Shown here: in pieces, positions 41,750 to 50,902 of the stretch
How the letters are laid out: each line of letters opens with the position of its first letter
Numbering within the stretch: the first letter of the stretch is position 1
DNA from: Lachnospiraceae bacterium
GTDB lineage: Bacteria > Bacillota > Clostridia > Lachnospirales > Lachnospiraceae
NCBI GenBank assembly: GCA_024695465.1
Contig: JAILID010000072.1
Span: forward strand, 1-64,000
Direction: 5' to 3'
DNA: 64,000 nt
Notes under the pieces: model-generated
The model's input: only the letters and a program-made list of their open reading frames with translations
What the model was told of the DNA's origin: nothing
Databases searched by the model: none
Translations under genes and position numbers: made by a program

Positions 41750-43882
41750 TTATTTTCCGCCTTCCGCGACCTCCCGCACCCGGTCCGACGCGTCCATAAA
41801 GGCCTTCGCGACATTGGGGTCGAAGTGGGAGCCCATACCCTCCCTTATAATCGACATGGCCTTCTCGAAGGGCATCCCCTCCTTATAGCTCCGCTTCGAG
41901 ACCAGCGCGTCGAAGACATCCGCCACCGCCATGATCCGGGCCGAAAGGGGGATCTCCTGGCCCGAAAGGCCGGAGGGATAGCCCGAACCATTCCACTTCT
42001 CGTGGTGGTAGTGGGCCAGGTTCATGGCTTCGTTCAGGTAACCGCTCTCCTCCTCGCCCACGGAGGCGATCACGCCCTCTATGATCTTCGCGCCTTCCGC
42101 GGAATGGGTCTTCATGAGCTCGAATTCTTCCTTCGTAAGCCTTCCCGGCTTATTCAGGATGCTGTCCGGGATCACGATCTTGCCGATATCGTGGAGCGGC
42201 GCCGAGGCGACCACATCCTCGACAAAGCGGTCTGACAGCTGATCCGCATAAATACCCTCCTTTTTCATCTGGTCCGTAATGATCCGGGTATAGGAGGCGG
42301 TATTCTTGATGTGCATCCCGGTATTCTTGTCCCGGCTCTCGACCAGGTTGGCCATCGTGTTGATCATGCCGGTCTGGAAACGGGAGATCGTCTCGCTCTT
42401 TTTCTGGATCTCCGTGATATAGTTCGCCGTATCATGGGCGTTCTTATTGATGGCGTGATAGAGATTCTCGATCTCGTCGCCGGTCCGGATGTCAAGGCCG
42501 TCAATCATATCAAGCGCAGACTCCCGGGTCTCTTCATTCTCAAAATCAAGGGCGCCGGCCGCAGCCGCCAGGGAATTGATCGGATCAACGATATGCCGCC
42601 TTGAAAGCTCGATCCCCGTAAAGAGAATGATGATGAAGAATCCGAAATAAAGCGACAGGATCTTCGCCACAAAAGTCCGCTCCCGCCCCAGAAGCTCCGG
42701 CATGGAAATGTCCACGGCCACGTAGCACTTGCAGTTTCCGGCGCTGTCGTAGACGGGGCGATACACCGTCAAAAGCCACCCGAAGGTGTCGTTGGTGACG
42801 ATCGGATCGATCGCCTCCCCCTTTAAGAGCGCGGGGATGTATTCGGCAAAGCTTTCGTCGAAGGGCACCAGGTCCCCCGGTTTTCCGCCCTCCAGCTCCG
42901 GCGTGTCGAGGTCGAAAACCACGTGGCAGCCATCCTCCCGGATCTGGTAGGCGTACAGATAGGCGATTGAATCCGTGCTGTTCCAGATCTTCTCGAGCGC
43001 GCTTTTCATTTCCAGATAGCCCGGAGCCGCTTCCCCCTGCTCGATATAGGAATCCACTTTCTCCGGATCGACATAAGAGGCCGCGAGCTGGGAGAAATTG
43101 CCGGCAATATCCGCCTGTTCCTCCAGAACGACCTCCTCAAACTGCCTGAGACTGATCAGGGAGATGACAAACGCGATCAGCGTCACCGAGGCGGAGAGGA
43201 TCAGCAGCACTTTCGAGCGGAGCGACAGGCCGCGTTTCCTGCCATCGCCCACCAGGGTCGTAATCGAGGCAGCCGAATCCTTCCAACGGGTGAAGTTGAA
43301 GAAGGCGGAAGCGCTTTTGGGAAGGAAATGCAGGATCAGGACGACAAGCAGCACACTGACAGCCTTGTCCCCCAGATCATAGATCAGATCCGCGAGAAGC
43401 TGGGCGGAAAACTCGTTGAATAAAAATGAGTCGTAAATCCTGTGAGCCAGTCCGCTGGAAATTCCCTCCCCGATGCCTCCGCCGTACAAAAACCAGGTCA
43501 GGATCGAACCGCCCCCTCCTCCCAGAACGGCCAGGATCGCGATTGGAATCAGCAGGCGGAATGAAAGACGATAAAAATCCTTTTGGGAAAAGTAAGCCGA
43601 AGCGACCGCGATGAGGACGCTGACCAGGCTGTAATAAGCATTGATCGAATCTCCCGGAATGCTGCTGAGCAGATTGGAAAGGAAACCGACCAGGATTCCC
43701 GGAAGATAGCCTCCGACCGCGGCCGTCAATATCGTTCCGATCGAATCCAGATAGACGGGCAGCCCGAAACGACCGGCAAGAAGGACGCCGATATTGTTGA
43801 TGACGATTCCCGAGAGGATCAGGCCGCAAAGAGCCGGAAAAAATCTCTTATTCATAACGTTATTGCTGCTCTTATTCTTCAT
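41750..43882 (-). CDS. Membrane-bound HD-GYP phosphodiesterase with extracytoplasmic sensor
   Basis: The start at 43882 (MKNKSSNNVMNKRFF) follows GGGGGAAC; 710 residues. Domains: (1) about residues 10-195, six membrane helices resembling an ECF-transporter S component (YLDSIGTILTAAVGGYLPGI); (2) helix near 235, then a Cache-like extracytoplasmic domain (about 260-405); (3) helix and HAMP-like linker; (4) C-terminal HD-GYP domain with ESRDKNTGMHI, HDIGKI, HYHHEKWNGSGYP and MAVADVFDALVSKRSY, all metal ligands present. It should hydrolyse cyclic di-GMP in response to a signal. A strong promoter (44011-44039) is followed by a structured 120-base leader. Confidence 0.9.
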   Translation of the reverse strand: MKNKSSNNVMNKRFFPALCGLILSGIVINNIGVLLAGRFGLPVYLDSIGTILTAAVGGYLPGILVGFLSNLLSSIPGDSINAYYSLVSVLIAVASAYFSQKDFYRLSFRLLIPIAILAVLGGGGGSILTWFLYGGGIGEGISSGLAHRIYDSFLFNEFSAQLLADLIYDLGDKAVSVLLVVLILHFLPKSASAFFNFTRWKDSAASITTLVGDGRKRGLSLRSKVLLILSASVTLIAFVISLISLRQFEEVVLEEQADIAGNFSQLAASYVDPEKVDSYIEQGEAAPGYLEMKSALEKIWNSTDSIAYLYAYQIREDGCHVVFDLDTPELEGGKPGDLVPFDESFAEYIPALLKGEAIDPIVTNDTFGWLLTVYRPVYDSAGNCKCYVAVDISMPELLGRERTFVAKILSLYFGFFIIILFTGIELSRRHIVDPINSLAAAAGALDFENEETRESALDMIDGLDIRTGDEIENLYHAINKNAHDTANYITEIQKKSETISRFQTGMINTMANLVESRDKNTGMHIKNTASYTRIITDQMKKEGIYADQLSDRFVEDVVASAPLHDIGKIVIPDSILNKPGRLTKEEFELMKTHSAEGAKIIEGVIASVGEEESGYLNEAMNLAHYHHEKWNGSGYPSGLSGQEIPLSARIMAVADVFDALVSKRSYKEGMPFEKAMSIIREGMGSHFDPNVAKAFMDASDRVREVAEGGK

Positions 43883-43925
43883 CAGTTCCCCCTTCTTCGC
43901 GATGCATGTCCCTATCCGCACCGCT

Positions 43926-43985
43926 TTTGCGCAAATATTAAGCCATTCAGGTCCTAAGGCCCCCTTAATCGGCGTTAAGCGCAAA
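43926..43985 (-). ncRNA. Structured leader hairpin upstream of the HD-GYP gene
   Basis: On the minus strand, TTTGCGC (43985-43979) pairs with GCGCAAA (43932-43926), and inside it ATTAAG (43969-43964) pairs with CTTAAT (43942-43937), leaving an asymmetric internal loop and a GC-rich apical part. It lies wholly within the predicted 5' leader. It does not match the c-di-GMP riboswitch classes as I know them. RNA function is inferred from pairing only. Confidence 0.4.
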
Positions 43986-44010
43986 CAGATAATCACAGGA
44001 CGCTTATTAT

Positions 44011-44039
44011 ATTATACCCCCCGCAGGTTTGACAGGCAA
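44011..44039 (-). promoter_or_regulatory. Promoter of the HD-GYP gene
   Basis: Minus strand: TTGCCT (44039-44034), 17-bp spacer, TATAAT (44016-44011). Confidence 0.8.
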
Positions 44040-44060
44040 GCCGGAAGCGTGAATTCCCCC

Positions 44061-44089
44061 TTTTCAACCCCTCCTCTTTGCGGTAAAAT
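44061..44089 (+). promoter_or_regulatory. Promoter of mutS2, abutting the start codon
   Basis: TTTTCA (44061-44066), 17-bp spacer, TAAAAT (44084-44089). The expected transcript start coincides with the ATG at 44096. Confidence 0.5.
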
Positions 44090-44095
44090 ACTGAT

Positions 44096-46468
44096 ATGAA
44101 TGAAAAAGCCTTACACACACTTGAATTCGATAAGATCATAAACCTGCTCACGGAGCGCGCATCCAGCGCGCCCGGGAAGGCTCTGTGCGCGAAGACCCAT
44201 CCGCTGACCGATATCCGGGAAATAGACCGGCTGCAGGAGGAGACAGCCGCAGCGGTTTCGCGCGTTTTTGCCCGGGGCAGCATCTCCTTTGGAAACAATT
44301 CGGACGTCCGAGGCTCCCTGCTCCGCCTGGATCTGGGCTCCGCCCTCTCCATCCGCGAAATCCTTGCGGTCACGAAGCTTCTTGAAAATGCGGGTACCGT
44401 CCGGAATTACGGAAAAAAACAGCGGGAGGACGCTCCGGACGACGTTCTCAGCCCTCTGTTCGAGGTCCTGGAATCCCTTCCCCAGATAACGGGAGAAGTC
44501 CGGCGCTGCATCCTCTCCGAGGAGGAGATCTCCGACAACGCCTCTCCGAAGCTCCGGCAGATCCGCCGCTCCATCAAGCTGGCCGGCGACCGGATCCATT
44601 CCGAGCTCAGCCGCATCATCGCCGCTCACGGCAAGGATTACCTCCAGGACAGCCTGGTCACGACCCGGGACGGCCGCTACTGCGTTCCCGTCAAATCCGA
44701 ATACAAGGGCCAGGTCGGCGGCATCGTCCACGACATGAGCTCTTCCGGATCCACCCTCTTTATCGAGCCTACCGCCGTCGTCAACCTGAACAACGAGATA
44801 CGCCAGCTCGAGGGGGATGAACAGAAGGAGATTGAAGCCATCCTGGCCCGTCTCTCCGAGATGCTGAACGGCGAAGCCGGCTTCATCCGCCAGGACTACG
44901 AGGTGCTGACCGCCCTCGACTATATCTTCGCCCGGGCCTCACTGGCGATCTCCATGGACGCGACCCGGCCGCTTGTCAACAGCGAGGGCATCCTGGACCT
45001 CAAGAAAGCCCGCCATCCCATGATCGACAAGAAGAAGGTCGTCCCCACCGACATCCGCCTGGGCGAAACCTTCGACCTCCTGGTCATCACCGGCCCCAAC
45101 ACCGGCGGCAAGACGGTGACGCTCAAGACCAGCGGACTTTTGACGCTCATGGGCCTTTCGGGGCTCCATATTCCGGCGGCGGACCGCAGCCGGATCGCCC
45201 TGTTCGAGGAAGTCTACGCGGATATCGGGGATGAGCAGAGCATCGAGCAGAGTCTTTCGACCTTCTCGTCCCATATGAAAAACATCGTTGAGTTCCTGAA
45301 AACCGCCGACGAGTGCTCCCTGGTCCTCTTTGACGAGCTGGGGGCCGGCACCGACCCGACGGAAGGCGCCGCCCTGGCCGTCGCGATCCTGGACAGCCTT
45401 CACGCAAGGGGGATCCGGACCCTGGCGACGACCCATTACAGCGAGATCAAGGTCTACGCCCTGCGGACTCCCGGCGTTGAAAACGCCTCCTGCGAGTTTG
45501 ACGTATCGACGCTCTCGCCCACCTACCGCCTGCTCATCGGGGTTCCGGGAAAGAGCAACGCTTTCGCCATCTCCAAAAAGCTGGGGCTTTCCGACGCGAT
45601 CATCAACGACGCCAGAAATCTCCTCAGCGATCAGGCCGAATCCTTCGAGGACGTCATCTCCGACCTGGAGAGCAAGCGGATCTCGCTTGAAAATGAAAGG
45701 CTGGAGGCCGAACGGACCCGCAGGGAGATCGAAGCCCTGAAAAAAGATCTCGCTTTCCAGAAGGAACACCTCTCGGAGCAGAAGAAAAAGCTCATTGCCG
45801 AATCCCAGATCGAGGCCCGGAAAATCCTGGAGGACGCGAAGGCCTACGCGGACAAGCAGATCGCCTTTTTCGCCCGGCAGGGGGGGATCCCTTCGGGGCG
45901 GGAACTGGAGAAAGAAAGAGACGCTCTCCGCACCCGCATCAACGAGCTGCACAGCCAGACCTCCGACATCGGAACGGCAGGAAAGAGCGGAAATCTGAAA
46001 AAGGAGGAGCTGAAGGCCGGAGACCCGGTCCGGGTTCTCTCCCTCAACCTCAAAGGCACCGTCAGCTCCCTTCCGGACGCCAAAGGCCAGCTCTTCGTAA
46101 CCTGCGGCATCATGCGGATGAAGGTAAAGCTTTCCGATCTTGAAAAACTGGAGGAGAAGGACATCGAGGGACCGGGAATCAAAAAATCTTCCGCCGGAAA
46201 GCTCCGGATGGAAAAATCCAAAACCGCGACCGGCGAGATCAATCTTCTCGGCATGACGGTAGACGAGGCGGTGATGGAGCTCGACAAATTCATCGACAAC
46301 GCCGCGATCGCCCATCTCCCCAGCATCCGTATCGTACACGGCAAGGGAACCGGCAAGCTCCGCCAGGGCGTCCAGCAATACTTAAAGCGGAACAGGCACA
46401 TAAAGAGCTTCCGGCTCGGCGAGTACGGAGAAGGCGACGCCGGCGTAACGATCGCGGAGCTTAAATAA
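44096..46468 (+). CDS. mutS2: MutS2 family ATPase/nuclease
   Basis: A 790-residue MutS2. MNEKALHTLEFDKIINLL is the standard family N-terminus, so the start is secure although no Shine-Dalgarno sequence precedes it. The ATPase core has Walker A ITGPNTGGKTVTLKT near residue 333 and Walker B LFDELGAGTDPTEGAALA near 412. A long coiled coil (about 520-630) follows, then a KOW-like segment and the C-terminal Smr nuclease domain with VHGKGTGKLR. MutS2 proteins act on recombination intermediates and, in B. subtilis, on collided ribosomes. It is followed after 19 bp by a response regulator gene. Confidence 0.96.
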   Translation: MNEKALHTLEFDKIINLLTERASSAPGKALCAKTHPLTDIREIDRLQEETAAAVSRVFARGSISFGNNSDVRGSLLRLDLGSALSIREILAVTKLLENAGTVRNYGKKQREDAPDDVLSPLFEVLESLPQITGEVRRCILSEEEISDNASPKLRQIRRSIKLAGDRIHSELSRIIAAHGKDYLQDSLVTTRDGRYCVPVKSEYKGQVGGIVHDMSSSGSTLFIEPTAVVNLNNEIRQLEGDEQKEIEAILARLSEMLNGEAGFIRQDYEVLTALDYIFARASLAISMDATRPLVNSEGILDLKKARHPMIDKKKVVPTDIRLGETFDLLVITGPNTGGKTVTLKTSGLLTLMGLSGLHIPAADRSRIALFEEVYADIGDEQSIEQSLSTFSSHMKNIVEFLKTADECSLVLFDELGAGTDPTEGAALAVAILDSLHARGIRTLATTHYSEIKVYALRTPGVENASCEFDVSTLSPTYRLLIGVPGKSNAFAISKKLGLSDAIINDARNLLSDQAESFEDVISDLESKRISLENERLEAERTRREIEALKKDLAFQKEHLSEQKKKLIAESQIEARKILEDAKAYADKQIAFFARQGGIPSGRELEKERDALRTRINELHSQTSDIGTAGKSGNLKKEELKAGDPVRVLSLNLKGTVSSLPDAKGQLFVTCGIMRMKVKLSDLEKLEEKDIEGPGIKKSSAGKLRMEKSKTATGEINLLGMTVDEAVMELDKFIDNAAIAHLPSIRIVHGKGTGKLRQGVQQYLKRNRHIKSFRLGEYGEGDAGVTIAELK

Positions 46469-46487
46469 TCGGAAGGAAGGTAAGAAT

Positions 46488-47198
46488 ATGGCTGCCAGAC
46501 AGAAAATACTTATCGTAGACGACGACAACAATATAGCCGAGCTGATCTCTCTATATCTGACGAAGGAGATGTTCGAGACCCGGATCGCCGGCGACGGCGA
46601 GGAAGCCCTGACTTACTTCCGCGAATTCGACCCCAACCTCGTGATCCTGGATCTCATGCTTCCGGGAAAAGACGGCTACGAGGTCTGCCGGGAGATCCGC
46701 CAGATCCGGGATACGCCCATCATCATGCTGTCCGCCAAAGGCGAAACCTTCGACAAGGTCCTGGGACTTGAGCTCGGCGCCGACGACTACGTCATCAAGC
46801 CTTTTGACTCCAAGGAGCTGGTCGCCCGGGTCAAGGCGGTTCTCCGCCGCTACAAGACCGCGCCGGCCAAGACTCCCAGCGAGACCCCCAACGCGAAGAT
46901 CGTAGAATACCCCCACCTGGTTGTCAACCAGACGAACTATTCCGTCATCTATAACGACCAGTCCATCGATATGCCCCCCAAGGAAATCGAGCTGCTGTAT
47001 TTCATCGCCTCCCACCCCAATCAGGTCTTTACCCGCGAGCAGCTCCTTGACCACATCTGGGGCTTCGACTACATCGGCGATACCCGCACCGTCGATGTCC
47101 ATATCAAAAGGCTCCGGGAGAAGATCAAGGATTACGGCAACTGGTCCATCGCCACGGTCTGGGGCATCGGCTATAAATTCGAAGTAAAGCGGAGCTGA
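46488..47198 (+). CDS. OmpR/PhoB-type response regulator
   Basis: A 236-residue regulator. The receiver domain has VDDDNNIAEL (acidic pocket), the phospho-acceptor Asp in LVILDLMLPGKDGYEV near residue 55, the Thr/Ser switch IIMLSAKGE and the Lys in VIKPFDSKEL. The C-terminal winged helix has PPKEIELLYFIASHPNQVFTREQLL and TRTVDVHIKRLREKI. It pairs with the histidine kinase gene 18 bp downstream. Target genes and signal are not evident. SD GGAAGG precedes the start. Confidence 0.94.
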   Translation: MAARQKILIVDDDNNIAELISLYLTKEMFETRIAGDGEEALTYFREFDPNLVILDLMLPGKDGYEVCREIRQIRDTPIIMLSAKGETFDKVLGLELGADDYVIKPFDSKELVARVKAVLRRYKTAPAKTPSETPNAKIVEYPHLVVNQTNYSVIYNDQSIDMPPKEIELLYFIASHPNQVFTREQLLDHIWGFDYIGDTRTVDVHIKRLREKIKDYGNWSIATVWGIGYKFEVKRS

Positions 47199-47216
47199 TC
47201 TTTTGAAAGGCAGAAA

Positions 47217-48623
47217 ATGAAAAAACGTCTCTATCTCAAATTCATCGGCGCCTATGTGCTTCTGGCCGTTGTTGAGCTGCTCGTCATCACCTCTCTGGGA
47301 CGGCAGCTCATTTTTGACGAGCTTATAAAGAACCGCGCCGAAGCCCTCTACGCCGAGGCCGGCCGGATGGCAAAGCAGAAAGACCTCGTCCTCTTCAGGG
47401 ACCAGTCCGAAACGGAAAACGCCTTCCGCAACCTGCAGCTGATCGCGTCCGCCTCCAAGTGCGCGATCCGCCTTCTGGACCGGGAAGGAAGGGAGATCAT
47501 CAACACCTCCGCGCCTTTGGACCTTGAGGATCCCAACATCATCGAAAACTTTGATTACGCGGCTTTCGGACCGAAATATTACGAGGTCAGCCGCTTTTTC
47601 GGACAATATGAGGAGGACGTTCTCTCCGTCATCTATCCCATCACCCAGGGGCTTTCGACCCGGGGCTATCTGGCGGTCAGCGTTCCGATAACCAGCATCC
47701 AGGAGGAGATCTCCGGGCTTATGAAGCCCTTCCTCATCGTCGGGATTGTGAATTTCTTTCTTTCATTTTCCATCCTGCTCTTCTTCGGCTTCTACGTCTA
47801 TTACCCCCTCGGCGAGATCATAACCGCGGCCAAAGCTTTCGCCTCCGGGGATCTCTCCCACAAGATCGATATCCCCAATCACGACGAGATGGGCTATCTG
47901 GCGGATACGCTGAATGTCATGGCAGCGGAGCTCAAGAAAAATGAAGAATACCAGAAAACCTTCATCTCCAACGTAAGCCACGATTTCCGCTCCCCCCTGA
48001 CCTCCATCAAGGGCTTTACCGAGGCCATGACCGACGGAACGATCCCGCCGGAGCTGCATGAGCGCTACCTCGGCATCATCGCCCAGGAAACCGAGCGTTT
48101 GGAAAAGCTGACCAAATCCGTGATGACCCTGGAGAATATGGACATGAATAAGGCAGTCCTTTGCAAAAGCGACTTCGACATCAACAGCGTCCTTAAAAAC
48201 ACAGCAGAGTTCTTCGAGGGAAGCTGCCGCAAAAAGAAGATCAGCATCAACCTGGTCCTGACCGGCCGGACCCTGATGGTCCACGCGGATAAAGAAAAAA
48301 TCGAGCAGGTCATCTATAACCTGCTCGACAACGCCATAAAATTCAGTGAAAAAAATTCGGAGATCAAGTTGGAGACGACGCTCCGCCACGGCAAATGCGA
48401 GATCTCCGTCAAGGACGAAGGCTGCGGGATCCCGGAAAATGAACAGAACCTGATCTACGACCGCTTCTTCAAGAGCGACTCCTCCCGGGGACGGGACCGC
48501 AAGGGTTCCGGTCTCGGGCTCTCGATCGTGAAGGAGATCATAGCCGCCCACGGCCAGACGATCCGCGTCGTCAGCACGGAAAATGTCGGCACCGAGTTCG
48601 TCTTCACCCTGGATCCGGTTTAA
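47217..48623 (+). CDS. Membrane sensor histidine kinase
   Basis: A 468-residue kinase: membrane helix at about 8-28, extracytoplasmic sensor to about 165, second helix near 170-195, HAMP linker, then the phospho-acceptor His in FISNVSHDFRSPLTSIKGF near residue 255. The HATPase has the N box IYNLLDNAIKFSE, G1 VKDEGCGIPE and G2 KGSGLGLSIVKEI. It belongs with the response regulator directly upstream. Its last 4 bp overlap the end of the convergent AIRS-C gene, so no terminator separates them. Confidence 0.94.
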   Translation: MKKRLYLKFIGAYVLLAVVELLVITSLGRQLIFDELIKNRAEALYAEAGRMAKQKDLVLFRDQSETENAFRNLQLIASASKCAIRLLDREGREIINTSAPLDLEDPNIIENFDYAAFGPKYYEVSRFFGQYEEDVLSVIYPITQGLSTRGYLAVSVPITSIQEEISGLMKPFLIVGIVNFFLSFSILLFFGFYVYYPLGEIITAAKAFASGDLSHKIDIPNHDEMGYLADTLNVMAAELKKNEEYQKTFISNVSHDFRSPLTSIKGFTEAMTDGTIPPELHERYLGIIAQETERLEKLTKSVMTLENMDMNKAVLCKSDFDINSVLKNTAEFFEGSCRKKKISINLVLTGRTLMVHADKEKIEQVIYNLLDNAIKFSEKNSEIKLETTLRHGKCEISVKDEGCGIPENEQNLIYDRFFKSDSSRGRDRKGSGLGLSIVKEIIAAHGQTIRVVSTENVGTEFVFTLDPV

Positions 48624-49117
48624 AAATCTTTTGCGGGCCTGTCCAAATAGCGGACGCGGTCTCCCAGGATAAGGGTTCGCGCCCGGCCGGGAACAAGCCG
48701 GCCGATCGTCTCTCCCGGAATTCCGGCAGCCTTAAGCCGGGCAAGATAGCTTTCCGGGTCCGCTAAAACCGCCAGAAAGGAGTCCGCGGAAGCCCCGTAA
48801 TAGGGATCGATATCAAAATATTCCAGAATCTCGATCGTCTCCTGACGGATCGGGATTTTTTTTATATCGACGCAAAGGCCCGAGCGGAAGAATTCCCCTG
48901 CGCGCCAAAGCGAAGAAAAGATGCCTCCCCGGCCGGCTGAGGAATAATAAAGGGCTTCCTCCGGGACCGGGACTGCCCTCTCCCTGACGGCTTCGGCCGC
49001 CATCCGAAGAAAAAAGGAAGGAAAGTGCCCGGCCAGTTCCCGGCTCCTCCGGCTCATAAGCAGCCGGGTCTCCTCCAGGGCGACGGCGTTGGCGGCGACT
49101 ATACAGGCTCCGTTCAT
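48620..49117 (-). CDS. Stand-alone AIR-synthase C-terminal-like domain protein
   Basis: A 165-residue protein matching only the C-terminal half of HypE/ThiL/PurM-like AIR-synthase proteins: GGIFSSLWRAGEFFRSGLCV, then IKKIPIRQETIEILEYFDIDP, then SADSFLAVLADPE and a final GIPGETIGRLV. The ATP-binding N-domain with its Asp-rich loop is absent. The start overlaps the stop of the VanW gene by 4 bp (ATGA), so the two are translationally coupled, and the 3' end overlaps the histidine kinase end. Whether it is a functional regulatory domain or a decayed hypE-like gene is unclear; the reading frame is intact and has a proper start. Confidence 0.7.
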   Translation of the reverse strand: MNGACIVAANAVALEETRLLMSRRSRELAGHFPSFFLRMAAEAVRERAVPVPEEALYYSSAGRGGIFSSLWRAGEFFRSGLCVDIKKIPIRQETIEILEYFDIDPYYGASADSFLAVLADPESYLARLKAAGIPGETIGRLVPGRARTLILGDRVRYLDRPAKDF

Positions 49118-50796
49118 TCCGCATTCTCCCCGCTCTCCGGGTTTTCTTCGCCTTCCGGATTTTCCCCGGCAGCTGCCCTCGCGGCCATCTCCGCAAGCTC
49201 CTGGTCCAGAGTCGTCATCGTGATCTCTATCTCCCAGTTATTCAGCTTTTCCTCCAGGCTCTCAAAGCTTTCCGCGTCAAACGCTTCCTCAAGATCCGCC
49301 AGCAGCTCTTCCTCCGCGCCGCCGGTTCCAACCGTATAACGGGCCGGCGACATGATATAATCGCTCGTATTGTAAAGTTCGCTTCCGGCCTCCTGGCCGT
49401 CTGTCACGATATCTTTGTAAAGCTCAGCTGACAGGCCCCTGTGCGGCTCCTGATCGAGCCGGATATAGCCCACCGGCTTATCTGGATCCGCGGTAAAGAC
49501 GGCTGAAGCCGGCTCTTCAGCCAGGATCTTTGTCCGGTAGCTGATCTGACGGCTGCCGGGCCTGCTCTCCAGGCCGAAGATATCAAAGCGGAGGATCGTT
49601 CCGTTTACGCTGCCCTTGATATAGATCGGGGCGGAAGTATTATTCGTAAAAATGAAATCCTTTCCCCCTGATTCCGAGATTGCGGCGTCCCGGGAGGGTT
49701 CCACGTAGCCGACGATCATGGAGTGGCTGCTTCTTTCATTTACCTCAAGCTCCGCCGCCATCACCGCCTGGTAGAGCGTCGTGGAAACCTGGCAGATACC
49801 TCCGCCGTAAGTATCTACGACTGCCCCCTCTTCATAGGAATGCGCGAGCGCGTAACCGTTTTCAGCCGTAAAAGGAACCAGCTTTTCAAGCGTTGAAAAG
49901 CTCTCTCCCGGCTCAAGCATGGTATCGGAAATCAATTCCATGGCGTTCATGATATTCTGCATCCGTTCGGGCTGACTTCCGACAGCGTCCGTCTCCCCGA
50001 CGCCGAGGCGGTCCCGGATCTTCAGCAGTTCTTCCCGCCGTTCTCCCTGCCCGATCTTCTGCGTCTTCAGCTCGATACGGGGCTCTCCCTCCGTCCATCC
50101 GCTCGACAGATAGATCATTAGATGGCTGAAGGCGGACTGCACATCCAGCTTCTCGCCGTCGGATCCCTCCGTCACATAGGGTTCCGTCCCCTGAAAGATC
50201 AGTTCGGATTCCACCGGCTCCACATAAATCTCGTCCGCAATATGCCTGAGAAACGCCCGGAGCTTGTTTTCATCGTAAGAGCGGTTCAGGGGCAGGTCAA
50301 TTCCTTCCCGCCGCGCCGCGGTCATTTTCTTAAAGCGGGCGATCAGATTCCCGGACAGGCCCTGGCTTACAGCTTCCCCGACGACTTCCGGGTTATCCCA
50401 GCCGCAGCCAAGCTCCGCAATCGGGACCGTAAACTCCCTGCCGGAAACCTCCGCGGTGAGAACATGCTCCGACAGTTCCTTAACGGCCTCCTCCACCTTT
50501 TCGGCCGCCTCCTTCGAGGTCAGCCCGGAGACATCCAGATTCCCGATCTTCACTCCCTCAAGAATCCTCCTGCCGTCCGCCAGCCGGCTGACAGCTGCTC
50601 CTTCCGCATCCGCCGCGGCGGAAGCGGATACGTCCGCCTCCTTCGCCGCGGATGCGGCTGCCTCAACGCTTTCCGCTGCCGCGGACTCATAGGAAGCTTC
50701 CGCCAGAGCCGGCGCGGCAAGACTCAGGATCATGGTTGCGGCAAGGATGACGGCTATAATGATAACAACGATCCGCTGTTTTTTTCTATCCATCAT
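49114..50796 (-). CDS. VanW family protein with peptidoglycan-binding-like N-domain
   Basis: The start at 50796 (MMDRKKQR) follows GGAGGTG; 560 residues. A signal peptide/membrane helix (about 8-32) and an Ala/Ser/Glu-rich linker are followed by a YkuD-linked PG_binding_4-like region (about 85-230, VKIGNLDVSGLTSKEAAEKV). The VanW core lies at about 285-415 with LEPGESFSTLEKLVPF, GGGICQVSTTLYQAVMAAELEVNERSSHS and a G5-like C-terminal extension. VanW proteins accompany vancomycin-resistance and wall genes, but their activity is not established. The acidic tail is Glu-rich. It is coupled to the AIRS-C gene. Confidence 0.88.
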   Translation of the reverse strand: MMDRKKQRIVVIIIAVILAATMILSLAAPALAEASYESAAAESVEAAASAAKEADVSASAAADAEGAAVSRLADGRRILEGVKIGNLDVSGLTSKEAAEKVEEAVKELSEHVLTAEVSGREFTVPIAELGCGWDNPEVVGEAVSQGLSGNLIARFKKMTAARREGIDLPLNRSYDENKLRAFLRHIADEIYVEPVESELIFQGTEPYVTEGSDGEKLDVQSAFSHLMIYLSSGWTEGEPRIELKTQKIGQGERREELLKIRDRLGVGETDAVGSQPERMQNIMNAMELISDTMLEPGESFSTLEKLVPFTAENGYALAHSYEEGAVVDTYGGGICQVSTTLYQAVMAAELEVNERSSHSMIVGYVEPSRDAAISESGGKDFIFTNNTSAPIYIKGSVNGTILRFDIFGLESRPGSRQISYRTKILAEEPASAVFTADPDKPVGYIRLDQEPHRGLSAELYKDIVTDGQEAGSELYNTSDYIMSPARYTVGTGGAEEELLADLEEAFDAESFESLEEKLNNWEIEITMTTLDQELAEMAARAAAGENPEGEENPESGENAE

Positions 50797-50867
50797 AAGA
50801 ATCACCTCCAATATTCTGTAAAGGAAGGAATGAAACCCGGCTTCCGGCTTTCTCTCCTTCCGGCTTC

Positions 50868-50902
50868 CCGGCCCGGACGGCTAAGACGCCCGTCCGGGCC
50901 GG
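50868..50902. repeat. 13-bp perfect GC inverted repeat between glyA and vanW genes
   Basis: CCGGCCCGGACGG (50868-50880), nine-base loop, CCGTCCGGGCCGG (50890-50902). No T tract in either direction, so not a standard terminator. The palindrome GTCAGCTGAC lies nearby at about 50943-50952. The whole 50812-51004 gap is GC-rich and structured and has no gene. Confidence 0.7.

Noticed and set aside
43883..44003. c-di-GMP riboswitch in front of the HD-GYP gene
   Set aside because: A hairpin is present, but the GNRA tetraloop/receptor and conserved core of GEMM classes are missing. Kept only as an unassigned structure.
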